A DNA stretch of 39,497 nucleotides from Chloroflexota bacterium (GCA_009840575.1 VXNO01000104.1:1-39497); one strand, 5' to 3'. Positions 32,705 through 39,389 are shown, counted from the stretch's first letter. Numbers and translations are program-made. Notes: generated by a model from the letters alone, not told the origin.

Positions 32705-33313
32705 ATGTCCACAGAAATGCTGCTCGAAAAAGCGCCCACGCAAGAAGTGATGCCTGCCGCCAGCGACTTCGTCACGCTTGAAGACTACTTCGCTATCGCA
32801 GCCGAGCGCGAAGAGCGCATCGAATACATCGACGGGGAGATCTTCTTTATGGACGGGGTTACATTTGCTCACGGTCGGATCCAGATCAACGTGATACGCA
32901 TTCTGCTGGGTCAGTTAGCGGCAGACGAATATGTCATTCAAAGCAGCAGTGTCAGTGTGCATATTGACCCATCCGCCTATCTTCTTCCTGATCTGTCTGT
33001 TATCCGCGGACGGGAGCAGCCCGCGCGCAGAGGCACCGCCCTTGTGAACCCTGCCCTGGTGGTCGAGGTGCTTTCGAAATCGACCGCGTATAGAGACCAT
33101 GGTGTGAAGCTGCAACGCTACCGCGAGATCCCCAGCCTGGAGCATTACCTCATCATCGAGCAGCAGCGCGTCTATGTTGAGCTGCACAGCCGCGTTGATG
33201 GCGCTTGGGCGCAGCGCGCCTTCTCCGCTCTTGAAGAAACGGTGCCGCTGGATAGCCTGGGCGCGTCGCTGAGCCTGGCGCAGATCTACCGCGGCATTGA
33301 CTTCGTCAGCTAG
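32705..33313 (+). CDS. Uma2 family endonuclease-like protein, copy 2
   Basis: A 202-residue protein, identical to copy 1 over residues 1-199 and ending FVS instead of LAHG. Promoter box, ribosome-binding site and start are also identical, so the duplicated unit is a complete expression cassette. The same PD-(D/E)xK landmarks are present (LLPDLSVI, LVVEVLSKST). Its 3' end lies five bases from the ATG of the next membrane protein. Whether both copies are retained for dosage, result from recent gene conversion, or reflect an assembly error cannot be decided here. Confidence 0.9.
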   Translation: MSTEMLLEKAPTQEVMPAASDFVTLEDYFAIAAEREERIEYIDGEIFFMDGVTFAHGRIQINVIRILLGQLAADEYVIQSSSVSVHIDPSAYLLPDLSVIRGREQPARRGTALVNPALVVEVLSKSTAYRDHGVKLQRYREIPSLEHYLIIEQQRVYVELHSRVDGAWAQRAFSALEETVPLDSLGASLSLAQIYRGIDFVS

Positions 33314-33317
33314 CGCC

Positions 33318-34199
33318 ATGACCGCTGACGCCTCGCCTCGAGCCAGCAACCCGCCGCCCCTCTCTGGCGAGCCTGCCGCCATGCAGAGCCTGCCTTATTG
33401 GGCGCGCGCGACCAACCCCATCGTGCGCCGCCATCTAGGTTTGTATTGGCGCACCCTGCCGCCTGAGTTCGAGCCGATTTTCTATATCTGCGGCTTTTGG
33501 ATCGCCCTGCTGGTCATCGGCATCTTCGTCCCTTTCGTAACCGACCTGGCGACCACCGTGATTGTGGTATCTGTGCTGGTTATCCCGGTCGGCGCGATTT
33601 TTTATGCGCGGGCGCTGATATCAATCGCGGGCAATTCGGCGGCGGTGATGGCGGACGAGCTGCGCAACAACACCATGCTGCTGCTCATGTCGACGCCGAT
33701 GTCGCTGGATCAGATTTTGCTGGGCAAGGTGGCTTCGGCAATCTGGCGAAAGATGGACGACCTGATTCTTATCGTGCAAGGCGCGGCGATATTCGGCCCG
33801 CCACTCATCATCATGCACTACGCCGGACTCTTCCCATTGCGCGAGTCGGGCGGGCTGCCCTTTGTGCTGATTATCGCCATGACGCTGACCTCGCTGCTGC
33901 GCCTGGTGCTGGAGCCGCTGATGTTCGGCATGGTGGGCGTGGGCATTGGCGCGTTTCTGCCCATCCGCAGCTTGGCCATCAGCGTGTCGGTGGCGTGGGT
34001 CGGCTTTTATCTGCTGCTGATTAATATGCTGCAGCAGCTCAACTTGCAGCAACTGGATTTCGTGCTGGACAGTGGCGATGGCTTGGCCTGGGCGCTGGCG
34101 ATGATTGTGCTGCTGGATCTGGCGCTGCCGGTCGCGCTGCCTTATGCGTTGATTCGGCTGGTGAGCGCGCTGCTGTCGCGGCGTCTGCGGGCGGGGTGA
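33318..34199 (+). CDS. Polytopic membrane protein, ABC-2 permease-like
   Basis: A 293-residue protein with a hydrophilic N-terminus and about six membrane helices. The segment MADELRNNTMLLLMSTPMSLDQILLGK resembles the cytoplasmic loop between helices in ABC-2-type permeases, where a substituted E-R-GT..LL.TP motif occurs. No ATPase gene is adjacent, so it is an orphan. The start is uncertain: ATG 33318 lies five bases behind Uma2 copy 2, and ATG 33381 (MQSLPYWARATNP) is an alternative. A TTG-initiated frame overlaps Uma2 and is unlikely. Function unknown. Confidence 0.65.
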   Translation: MTADASPRASNPPPLSGEPAAMQSLPYWARATNPIVRRHLGLYWRTLPPEFEPIFYICGFWIALLVIGIFVPFVTDLATTVIVVSVLVIPVGAIFYARALISIAGNSAAVMADELRNNTMLLLMSTPMSLDQILLGKVASAIWRKMDDLILIVQGAAIFGPPLIIMHYAGLFPLRESGGLPFVLIIAMTLTSLLRLVLEPLMFGMVGVGIGAFLPIRSLAISVSVAWVGFYLLLINMLQQLNLQQLDFVLDSGDGLAWALAMIVLLDLALPVALPYALIRLVSALLSRRLRAG

Positions 34200-34251
34200 G
34201 GGCAAAGCTGCGTCTATCCAGCAAACTCGTTACTCCCATAGAACGCATGTC

Positions 34252-34281
34252 TTGACAGATAATAGAGATACGAGCTATTAT
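34252..34281 (+). promoter_or_regulatory. Predicted sigma-70 promoter of the DUF2188 gene
   Basis: TTGACA (34252-34257), an 18-base spacer and TATTAT (34276-34281), then GAGGGAGGTGA before the ATG at 34309. This is the closest match to a consensus promoter in the window. Confidence 0.7.
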
Positions 34282-34308
34282 GAGTTTGGTGTTAGAGGGA
34301 GGTGAATC

Positions 34309-34539
34309 ATGGCAAAAGGGAAAAACCAGTGGGTCAGCCCTAATGGCGACGGTCGTTGGAAAGTTCAAGGACAAGGTAACTCGAAGTCCACAGCCATCTA
34401 TGATACAAAACAGGATGTAGTGGGCCGTGGCCGCGAAATCGCCAAAAACCAAAGTTCTGAACTCTTTGTGAAACGCCGGGACGGAACAATACAGAAAAGA
34501 AACAGCTACGGAAACGATCCACATCCGCCGAAAGGATAA
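34309..34539 (+). CDS. DUF2188 domain protein
   Basis: A 76-residue protein matching the small DUF2188 family. It has an N-terminal NQWVSPNGDGRWKVQGQG with tryptophans in WVSP and WKV, a helix KQDVVGRGREIAKNQSSEL, and a basic hairpin FVKRRDGTIQKRNSYGNDP with the typical D-G-x-I-x-x-x-x-S-Y-G-x-D-P ending. The family function is unknown. It has a strong promoter and a very strong ribosome-binding site, so high expression is likely. It stands alone between the orphan membrane protein and the methyltransferase fusion. Confidence 0.85.
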   Translation: MAKGKNQWVSPNGDGRWKVQGQGNSKSTAIYDTKQDVVGRGREIAKNQSSELFVKRRDGTIQKRNSYGNDPHPPKG

Positions 34540-34584
34540 GCGGCGTTTGCCATAGCAGCTATCCGATAGATACAATAAGACGGT

Positions 34585-34632
34585 CTCTGTGCTATCTTTT
34601 CTCTGTATCCTCTGTGCCTCTGTGGTGAATCC
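34585..34632 (+). repeat. CTCTGTG dispersed element, copy 4
   Basis: CTCTGTGCTATC, then CTCTGTATCC, then TCTGTGCCTCTGTGGTGAAT, ending two bases before the methyltransferase ATG. The GGTGA of the element is the only ribosome-binding site available to that gene. The GCGATTGCCCTGA tail is absent, as if the gene starts inside the element. Confidence 0.7.
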
Positions 34633-34634
34633 CC

Positions 34635-36374
34635 ATGACCAACCGACTCTACTACGGCGACAACCTCGACATCCTGCGCAGCCGCGAATACTTCCCGGAT
34701 GCCTTCGTCGACCTCATCTACCTCGACCCGCCTTTCAATAGCAACCGCGACCACAACGTCCTCTTCAAAGCCGAGAGCGGCGCGGAAAGCGAAGCGCAAA
34801 TCACCGCCTTCGAAGACACCTGGCACTGGGGCGAAACCGCCGAAGCCACCTACCGCGACCTCATCACCGACGCGCCAGTGAAGGTCTCGACGGCGATTGA
34901 AGCGCTGATGAACCTCATTGACCGCAACCAGATGATGGCGTATTTGGTCATGATGGCGGCGCGGCTGGTCGAGCTGCACCGCGTCTTGAATCCGACCGGC
35001 AGCCTCTACCTGCATTGCGACCCGACCGCCAGCCATTATCTGAAAATCGTGCTGGACGCGATTTTTGGCCCCGTCAATTTTCGGAATGAGATTACTTGGA
35101 AGCGAACGGGCGCACATGACCTGGGTGCGAAACAGTGGCCTGATATTGTTGATGTGATCCTGATGTTTAGCAAGTCTGAGAAGTGGACTTGGAATCGAGC
35201 TTATGCCAACATCAATGGTGGTGAGAGGATTAAAGGATTCCCTCACACTGATGAACGTGGCGCGTATGCTACTCGGGATATGACTGGCGGAAAAGCTGGT
35301 GGGGCAGAAGCATATCGAGCTTGGCGAGGCAGAAATCCCAGCAGTGGGCGCGCTTGGGCATTGCCTGGCTACCATCGCTTCCCCAAATGGCTGCAAGAGT
35401 TGTTGCCGAGCGAAGAAGATTGGGCGAGGCTGGGTATCCATGCAAAAATGGATTTACTGGACAGCCTAGGGGTGATTCACTGGCCAGCCAAAGAAGATGG
35501 TATGCCTCGACTCAAGTATTATTATGATGATAGTCCGGGCATTTTGATTGGTAATATCTGGACAGACATTCCTCCTATTGGTGCCCACGCCAAAGAACGG
35601 CTCGGCTACCCCACGCAAAAGCCGCTCGCTTTGATGAGGCGCATCATCCGCGCTTCGTCGAACGAAGGCGACCTCGTCTTTGACCCCTTCTGCGGCTGCG
35701 GCACCACCTGCGCGGCCGCTCATCAGCTCAAGCGCCGCTGGATTGGTATCGACATCACCCATCTCGGCATCGCTCTGCAGAAGTATCGCCTGGGCGATAT
35801 GTTCGAGTTGGAATCGGGCAAGGACTACAAGGTCATCGGCGAGCCAACCACAGTCGCCGGCGCGCGCGAGCTGGCGCAGGACTCCGCCAACGAGGGTCGC
35901 TATCAGTTTGAATGGTGGGCGCTTTCACTGGTGGGTGCCAAGCCGGTCGGCGGGCAGGCGGGTTCTCGCAAGGGCAAAAAAGGCGCGGACAAGGGCATCG
36001 ATGGCCTCATCAATTTCTTCGAGCAGGATGCCAAAGGCAAGGCGCGGGCGCGAAAAGTTGTCGTGCAGGTGAAATCGGGGGCGGTGAAAGCCGGCGACAT
36101 CCGCGATTTAGCAGGCACAATCGAGCGTGAAAAAGCGGCTATCGGCGTATTCGTCACGCTGGAAAATCCCACCCAGCCGATGCTCAAGGAAGCGCTGGCG
36201 GCTGGTTATTATGAGTCCGACTTTTGGCGGCAGTCCTATCGCAAGCTACAGATTCTGTCGATTCGCGATCTCTTTGATGGCGAGCGCGTCGATATGCCGC
36301 CGCAGCACGGCACATTCAAGCGGGCGAGCCGCGCTAGAACCAGCGATGGCAAGCAGCAGAGCGATTTGATTTGA
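34635..36374 (+). CDS. DNA N6-adenine/N4-cytosine methyltransferase fused to a PD-(D/E)xK-like domain
   Basis: A 579-residue protein. Residues 1-400 are a beta-class amino-methyltransferase: catalytic motif D31-P-P-F34 comes first and the AdoMet motif DPFCGCGTT (350-358) comes late, with a target-recognition insert between. The C-terminal ~180 residues contain GADKGIDG (D456) and VVVQVKSG (Q478-x-K480), matching a Mrr-like restriction-nuclease core, followed by GVFVTLENPTQPM. This looks like a single-chain modification/restriction protein, with no separate nuclease or specificity gene nearby. The start codon follows directly on a dispersed repeat. Target sequence unknown. Confidence 0.88.
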   Translation: MTNRLYYGDNLDILRSREYFPDAFVDLIYLDPPFNSNRDHNVLFKAESGAESEAQITAFEDTWHWGETAEATYRDLITDAPVKVSTAIEALMNLIDRNQMMAYLVMMAARLVELHRVLNPTGSLYLHCDPTASHYLKIVLDAIFGPVNFRNEITWKRTGAHDLGAKQWPDIVDVILMFSKSEKWTWNRAYANINGGERIKGFPHTDERGAYATRDMTGGKAGGAEAYRAWRGRNPSSGRAWALPGYHRFPKWLQELLPSEEDWARLGIHAKMDLLDSLGVIHWPAKEDGMPRLKYYYDDSPGILIGNIWTDIPPIGAHAKERLGYPTQKPLALMRRIIRASSNEGDLVFDPFCGCGTTCAAAHQLKRRWIGIDITHLGIALQKYRLGDMFELESGKDYKVIGEPTTVAGARELAQDSANEGRYQFEWWALSLVGAKPVGGQAGSRKGKKGADKGIDGLINFFEQDAKGKARARKVVVQVKSGAVKAGDIRDLAGTIEREKAAIGVFVTLENPTQPMLKEALAAGYYESDFWRQSYRKLQILSIRDLFDGERVDMPPQHGTFKRASRARTSDGKQQSDLI

Positions 36375-36435
36375 TGTTCAGATTGCGCTATTATCGTGTT
36401 GTTGCAGACGACATTGTTGCGGAAAGGTGTATAGC

Positions 36436-36675
36436 GTGGATCAGAATACCCAGTTCATCATTACGGTTGGCACTGTCATTGGCGTGTTCTTGTGGTTGAA
36501 GAACGATATCAATCAACTCAATGGGCGGATTGATAATCTTAACATGCGCATTGATAACCTCAGTACCCGAATGGATAAGCTAAAAGACGAAGTTGCGGCT
36601 TTGCGCGAAAGCATTGCTTGGATGCGCGGGCGCATGGGCTTCACGGAGCCACAGCAGCCACCCAGCGCCGACTAA
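36436..36675 (+). CDS. Small membrane-anchored coiled-coil protein
   Basis: A 79-residue protein, starting at a GTG with GGAAAGG eight bases upstream; another GTG at 36427 overlaps that site. One membrane helix (about residues 5-21) is followed by a heptad-repeat coiled coil: INQLNGRIDNLNMRIDNL and STRMDKLKDEVAALRESI. The C-terminus is short and proline-rich. Such proteins are common and unassigned. It follows the methyltransferase-nuclease gene on the same strand by 61 bases, so co-transcription is possible. No specific function can be given. Confidence 0.7.
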   Translation: MDQNTQFIITVGTVIGVFLWLKNDINQLNGRIDNLNMRIDNLSTRMDKLKDEVAALRESIAWMRGRMGFTEPQQPPSAD

Positions 36676-36682
36676 ATCTTAC

Positions 36683-36703
36683 GGGCGAATCACTGACTCG
36701 CCC
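36683..36703. repeat. GGGCGA-type palindrome, copy 2
   Basis: A 21-base near-perfect palindrome: GGGCGA at 36683-36688 pairs with TCGCCC at 36698-36703, and inner TCA pairs with TGA. Like the 8682 copy it is followed within a dozen bases by a CTCTGTG element. Confidence 0.7.
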
Positions 36704-36713
36704 CTGCACTTTC

Positions 36714-36764
36714 CTCTGTGCCGACGGTCAGTGTCTACGCGTCCCTCTGTGGCTCTGTGGCGAA
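36714..36764 (+). repeat. CTCTGTG dispersed element, copy 5, with internal insert
   Basis: CTCTGTG at 36714-36720 and CCTCTGTGGCTCTGTGGCGAAT further on are separated by about 21 bases (36721-36741) that read GACGGTCAGTGTCTACGCG at their core. The same core sits inside a different repeat at 38455-38476 on the other strand. Confidence 0.7.
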
Positions 36765-36768
36765 TCAC

Positions 36769-36801
36769 CCCTTCACCGCGCCCAGCGTCAGCCTCTTTAT
36801 A
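36769..36801 (-). pseudogene. Remnant of a MalG-type permease 3' end
   Basis: Read on the minus strand, this stretch encodes FIKRLTLGAVKG followed by a stop, the classical C-terminus of MalG-type permeases. Bases 36769-36793 are identical to 37572-37596 within the intact permease gene; the bases beyond differ but keep the coding sense. The remnant lies on the far side of the DUF2335 cassette. Confidence 0.75.
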
Positions 36802-36811
36802 AACTCAGTAT

Positions 36812-37261
36812 CTAATCCTCGCGGCTGCGGCGGTCAACAATGTAAACCGCAGCCAATACAACTGCTGTAGACCCGATTACGCCAAGTCCTTCCGCTCTAA
36901 ATCCTGCCAGAATAACTGCTGTACCACACAAAATTAGTGTCATCGCCAAGGCGAAACCGAGCCACATCCCGCGTCTTTCGCGCTGAATGGACGCGTCTAT
37001 CACTTTGACTTCGGAAGTCCGTCTATGTTGACCGTGCTGAGCGAATTCATCTACGATGATTCTTTGTATTTCAGGAGTGTATGCAGCGAGCATACTTGGA
37101 GGTGGCATAAGCCCCGTCGTTTGCTCAACATGGATGACTTGTCTGAAATACTGGAATAGCTCTTCGCGTTGGTCTTCGGGAAGATTCTGAATTGCATCGG
37201 GTAGCTTTGGAACTGGAGATCTTTCAGGCTGGGTCTCTGGCGACACGGTTTCGTCAGCCAC
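36812..37261 (-). CDS. DUF2335 family membrane protein
   Basis: A 149-residue protein matching DUF2335. The soluble N-terminal part contains GLMPPPSMLAAYTPEIQRII, the family's PPP-x-x-L-x-x-Y motif, then a helix with HGQHRRTSEVKVIDASIQRERRG and two membrane helices at about 98-118 and 123-143. The start is GTG with GAGGAA seven bases upstream, overlapping the end of the preceding small gene by a few bases, so the two are translationally coupled. The family is of unknown function and often turns up in accessory or prophage-like DNA. The pair is inserted behind a sugar permease gene. Confidence 0.85.
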   Translation of the reverse strand: MADETVSPETQPERSPVPKLPDAIQNLPEDQREELFQYFRQVIHVEQTTGLMPPPSMLAAYTPEIQRIIVDEFAQHGQHRRTSEVKVIDASIQRERRGMWLGFALAMTLILCGTAVILAGFRAEGLGVIGSTAVVLAAVYIVDRRSRED

Positions 37262-37493
37262 TCAATGATTCCTCTATTTCGTTTTCTTTATGCTGTCCAA
37301 TCGCCCACCAGAGGCTGGCTCCAACCGCTTCCCAATCGGCGCGTATTGCATCCGCGTCTGAACGGTCAAGTATCTGCTTTGCGTAGTAGCGCGTGTAAGA
37401 ACCAGAAAAATCTACGAGACTCGCTACACCGCTTAGGAAAGGTCGCTTGGGCAAACTAAAGGAATTGGCAATCTTCCGCGTATCGTATGCCAT
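37254..37493 (-). CDS. Small hypothetical partner of DUF2335
   Basis: A 79-residue soluble protein. Visible features are SLPKRPFLSGVASLVDFSGSY near the N-terminus and ADAIRADWEAVGASLWWAI near the C-terminus, a tryptophan-rich helix. I choose the ATG at 37493, preceded by GGAG; an ATG four codons earlier is possible, and the long upstream extension in the same frame runs antiphase through the permease gene and is not real. It overlaps DUF2335 at its 3' end, so the two form a bicistronic cassette. I do not know a function. Confidence 0.75.
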   Translation of the reverse strand: MAYDTRKIANSFSLPKRPFLSGVASLVDFSGSYTRYYAKQILDRSDADAIRADWEAVGASLWWAIGQHKENEIEESLSG

Positions 37494-37567
37494 CGCTTGC
37501 TCCATATCTGCGCTGCCAACATTATCTGCGCATTGTAGTGAATTCTTGCTTCGCCTGTCAACTTCCC

Positions 37568-38512
37568 TCAGCCCTTCACCGCGCCCAGCGTCAGCCCGCG
37601 GATGAAATAGCGCTGGAAGAACACAAAGATGAACAGAGTCGGCAGCGAGCCTATCAAACTTGCCGCCGCCTGCCCGCCCCAATCCACTGAATACTGCCCG
37701 GTCAGGTTCAAGATGCCCACCATGATGGTGCGGCTCTCGGCGCGCTGCGTCAGGATGAAGGGCCACAGGAAGTCGTTCCATATCCAGGTGAATTGCAGGG
37801 TGGCCAGCACCGCCAGCGCCGGCAGGGTCAGCGGCAGCATGATGCGCAAGAAGATGCTGTATTCATTCGCGCCATCAATCAGCGCCGCTTCCCGCAGGGC
37901 ATTGGGCACGACCTGAAAGAAATTGCGCATGACCAACGTGCAGATGGGGATGCCAAAAGCGGTGTGCACGATGATGACCGCCCACAAAGTATCGTACAAG
38001 CCGATGTCGTTCATCAAGCGGAAGACGGGAATTAGCGCGATCTGCGGCGGCAAGAACATACCCGCCACAATGAAGACGAAGAGCAGCCCATCACCACGAA
38101 AACGATACTTGCCCAGCCCATAGCCAGCCAAAGTGCCTAGCCCGATGGAAAGCAGCGAGGCGGGCATCGTCAGCAGCAGCGAATTGCCTAGATACAAGCC
38201 CAGGTTGCCCGCGTCCGGGTCTAGCACGCGCGCGAAATTGTGGGTTTCGAAGCTGCGCGGGATCGTCCAATAGCCGCCCGCCGAGACCTCCGCCTGCGTC
38301 TTGAAAGCCGTAACGATCGCGCCATAGACCGGCACCATGAACAAAATGAGCATGACCGTCAAAGCGCCATAGCGCAGCGCCTCGCCCAGCCACCGCGACC
38401 AGTTGCCGCGCGCAAAGAATCCACTGCTTTGAAGCCCCTCCCTCATTTTGGGGTCGCGTAGACACTGACCCGTCGGGGAGGGGTTTGGGGTGGTAGCCTT
38501 CCCGCTACTCAT
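37568..38512 (-). CDS. Carbohydrate ABC transporter permease (MalG type) with repeat-derived N-terminus
   Basis: A 314-residue membrane subunit with six helices. The family coupling loop is EAALIDGANEYSIFLRIMLP (near residue 200), and the C-terminus GLTLGAVKG is typical. The start overlaps the stop of the upstream MalF-type gene (ATGAGTAG), so initiation at 38512 is well supported. Residues of about 6 to 27 (TTPNPSPTG, then LRDPKMREGL) come from a GC-rich dispersed repeat. An ATG inside that repeat at 38446 is a possible internal start. Family members usually have a short basic N-terminal tail here. ATPase and binding-protein genes are not in the window. Confidence 0.92.
   Translation of the reverse strand: MSSGKATTPNPSPTGQCLRDPKMREGLQSSGFFARGNWSRWLGEALRYGALTVMLILFMVPVYGAIVTAFKTQAEVSAGGYWTIPRSFETHNFARVLDPDAGNLGLYLGNSLLLTMPASLLSIGLGTLAGYGLGKYRFRGDGLLFVFIVAGMFLPPQIALIPVFRLMNDIGLYDTLWAVIIVHTAFGIPICTLVMRNFFQVVPNALREAALIDGANEYSIFLRIMLPLTLPALAVLATLQFTWIWNDFLWPFILTQRAESRTIMVGILNLTGQYSVDWGGQAAASLIGSLPTLFIFVFFQRYFIRGLTLGAVKG
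38431..38497. repeat. GC-rich repeat inside the MalG-type reading frame
   Basis: On the minus strand: CACCCCAAACCCCTCCCC, then a 22-base insert at 38455-38476, then CCCAAAATGAGGGAGGGG. It is the same element as at 6842-6973 and 25135. About 66 bases lie in frame between the start codon and the first helix region of the permease. Confidence 0.85.
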
Positions 38513-39389
38513 ACAGCTCCTCGGCGCGGGCGGTCTGACGGAAGTACAAGAAGATGATGATGAGCGTCATGACGAAGAGGATAACGGCTGCCGAGCTGCC
38601 ATAACCCATCTTGAACTTGCGGAAGGACTCGCTGTACATAAAGACTGCCAATGTATCCGACTTGTTAAACGGACCGCCGCGCGTCATCACCCAGATGATC
38701 TCGAAGCTCTTGAGCGCGTTGATCGCCGTCAGCGCCAGCACGACGACTGTGGACGGGCGCAACATGGGAATGATGACCTTGCGCAGGGTCTGCCAGGCGC
38801 TCGCGCCATCGACCTTGGCGGCTTCGACCAGCGGTGCCGGCACAGAGGTCAAGCCAGCCAGGAAGATGACCATGTTTAGACCGGTCTGCTGCCAAGCCCA
38901 GGCGACAAACACAGCGTAGAGCGCGGTATTCGGGTTGGCGAGCCAGGCGGTGGCGAGGCTGTCCATGCCCAGCGCGCGCAAAAAGATATTGACGATGCCC
39001 AGCTTGGGGCTATACAGCCAGACCCAGATGATGCCGATGATGACGGGCGAGAGGCAGATGGGCAGGTAAAAAAGCGATTTGTAAATCGTATTAATTGTAC
39101 GTTTGCCCTGCAAGCCTAGCGCCAGCGCCAAACCCAGCAGAGTCGGCACAGTCATCGCCAGCCCCAGCCAGACGGCGGTGTTGCGGATGGCATTGCTGAA
39201 CAAGCGGTCGCTGAAGATTTTTTCGAAGTTCGCCAGCCCGATGAACTCGTAGTCGGTGCCATAACCGACCCAATCGGTGAACGAATAATAAAGCGAGTTC
39301 AATGTAGGCAGAATGACAAAGGCGACATAGACCAACAAAGGCAGCAGCAGGAAGCTGGCTGGGAGGATCCACGGGTGGCGTCTCAGCAT
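38505..39389 (-). CDS. Carbohydrate ABC transporter permease (MalF/UgpA type)
   Basis: A 294-residue membrane subunit with six helices. The N-terminus WILPASFLLLPLLVYVAFVILPT and the loop EAAKVDGASAWQTLRKVIIP (near residue 190) are characteristic. It heterodimerises with the MalG-type protein, whose start codon overlaps its stop. The ATG at 39387-39389 is preceded by TGGGGGT within GC-rich repeat-like sequence, so the ribosome-binding site is poor. A binding-protein gene is expected upstream, beyond the window edge. The substrate is probably an oligosaccharide or glycerol-phosphate-like compound, which the permeases alone cannot decide. Confidence 0.92.
   Translation of the reverse strand: MLRRHPWILPASFLLLPLLVYVAFVILPTLNSLYYSFTDWVGYGTDYEFIGLANFEKIFSDRLFSNAIRNTAVWLGLAMTVPTLLGLALALGLQGKRTINTIYKSLFYLPICLSPVIIGIIWVWLYSPKLGIVNIFLRALGMDSLATAWLANPNTALYAVFVAWAWQQTGLNMVIFLAGLTSVPAPLVEAAKVDGASAWQTLRKVIIPMLRPSTVVVLALTAINALKSFEIIWVMTRGGPFNKSDTLAVFMYSESFRKFKMGYGSSAAVILFVMTLIIIFLYFRQTARAEELYE

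Larger units (their letters stand above)
31974..33301 (+). repeat. Tandem duplication of 638 bases (31974-32611 and 32664-33301)
   Basis: Two copies at an offset of 690 bases are identical in every stretch I compared, including all third codon positions, from the TGCTATACT promoter box to the codons for RGID near the C-terminus. The copies are separated by 52 unrelated bases and diverge abruptly at both edges. Confidence 0.92.

Noticed and set aside
36812-37493. Prophage or toxin-antitoxin interpretation of the DUF2335 pair
   Set aside because: The bicistronic overlap would fit a toxin-antitoxin layout, but neither protein shows a known toxin, antitoxin or phage motif, so I leave function open.
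37494-37781. N-terminal extension of the small DUF2335-partner gene
   Set aside because: The extension overlaps the permease gene in another frame and has shadow-like composition; ATG 37493 with GGAG is a better start.
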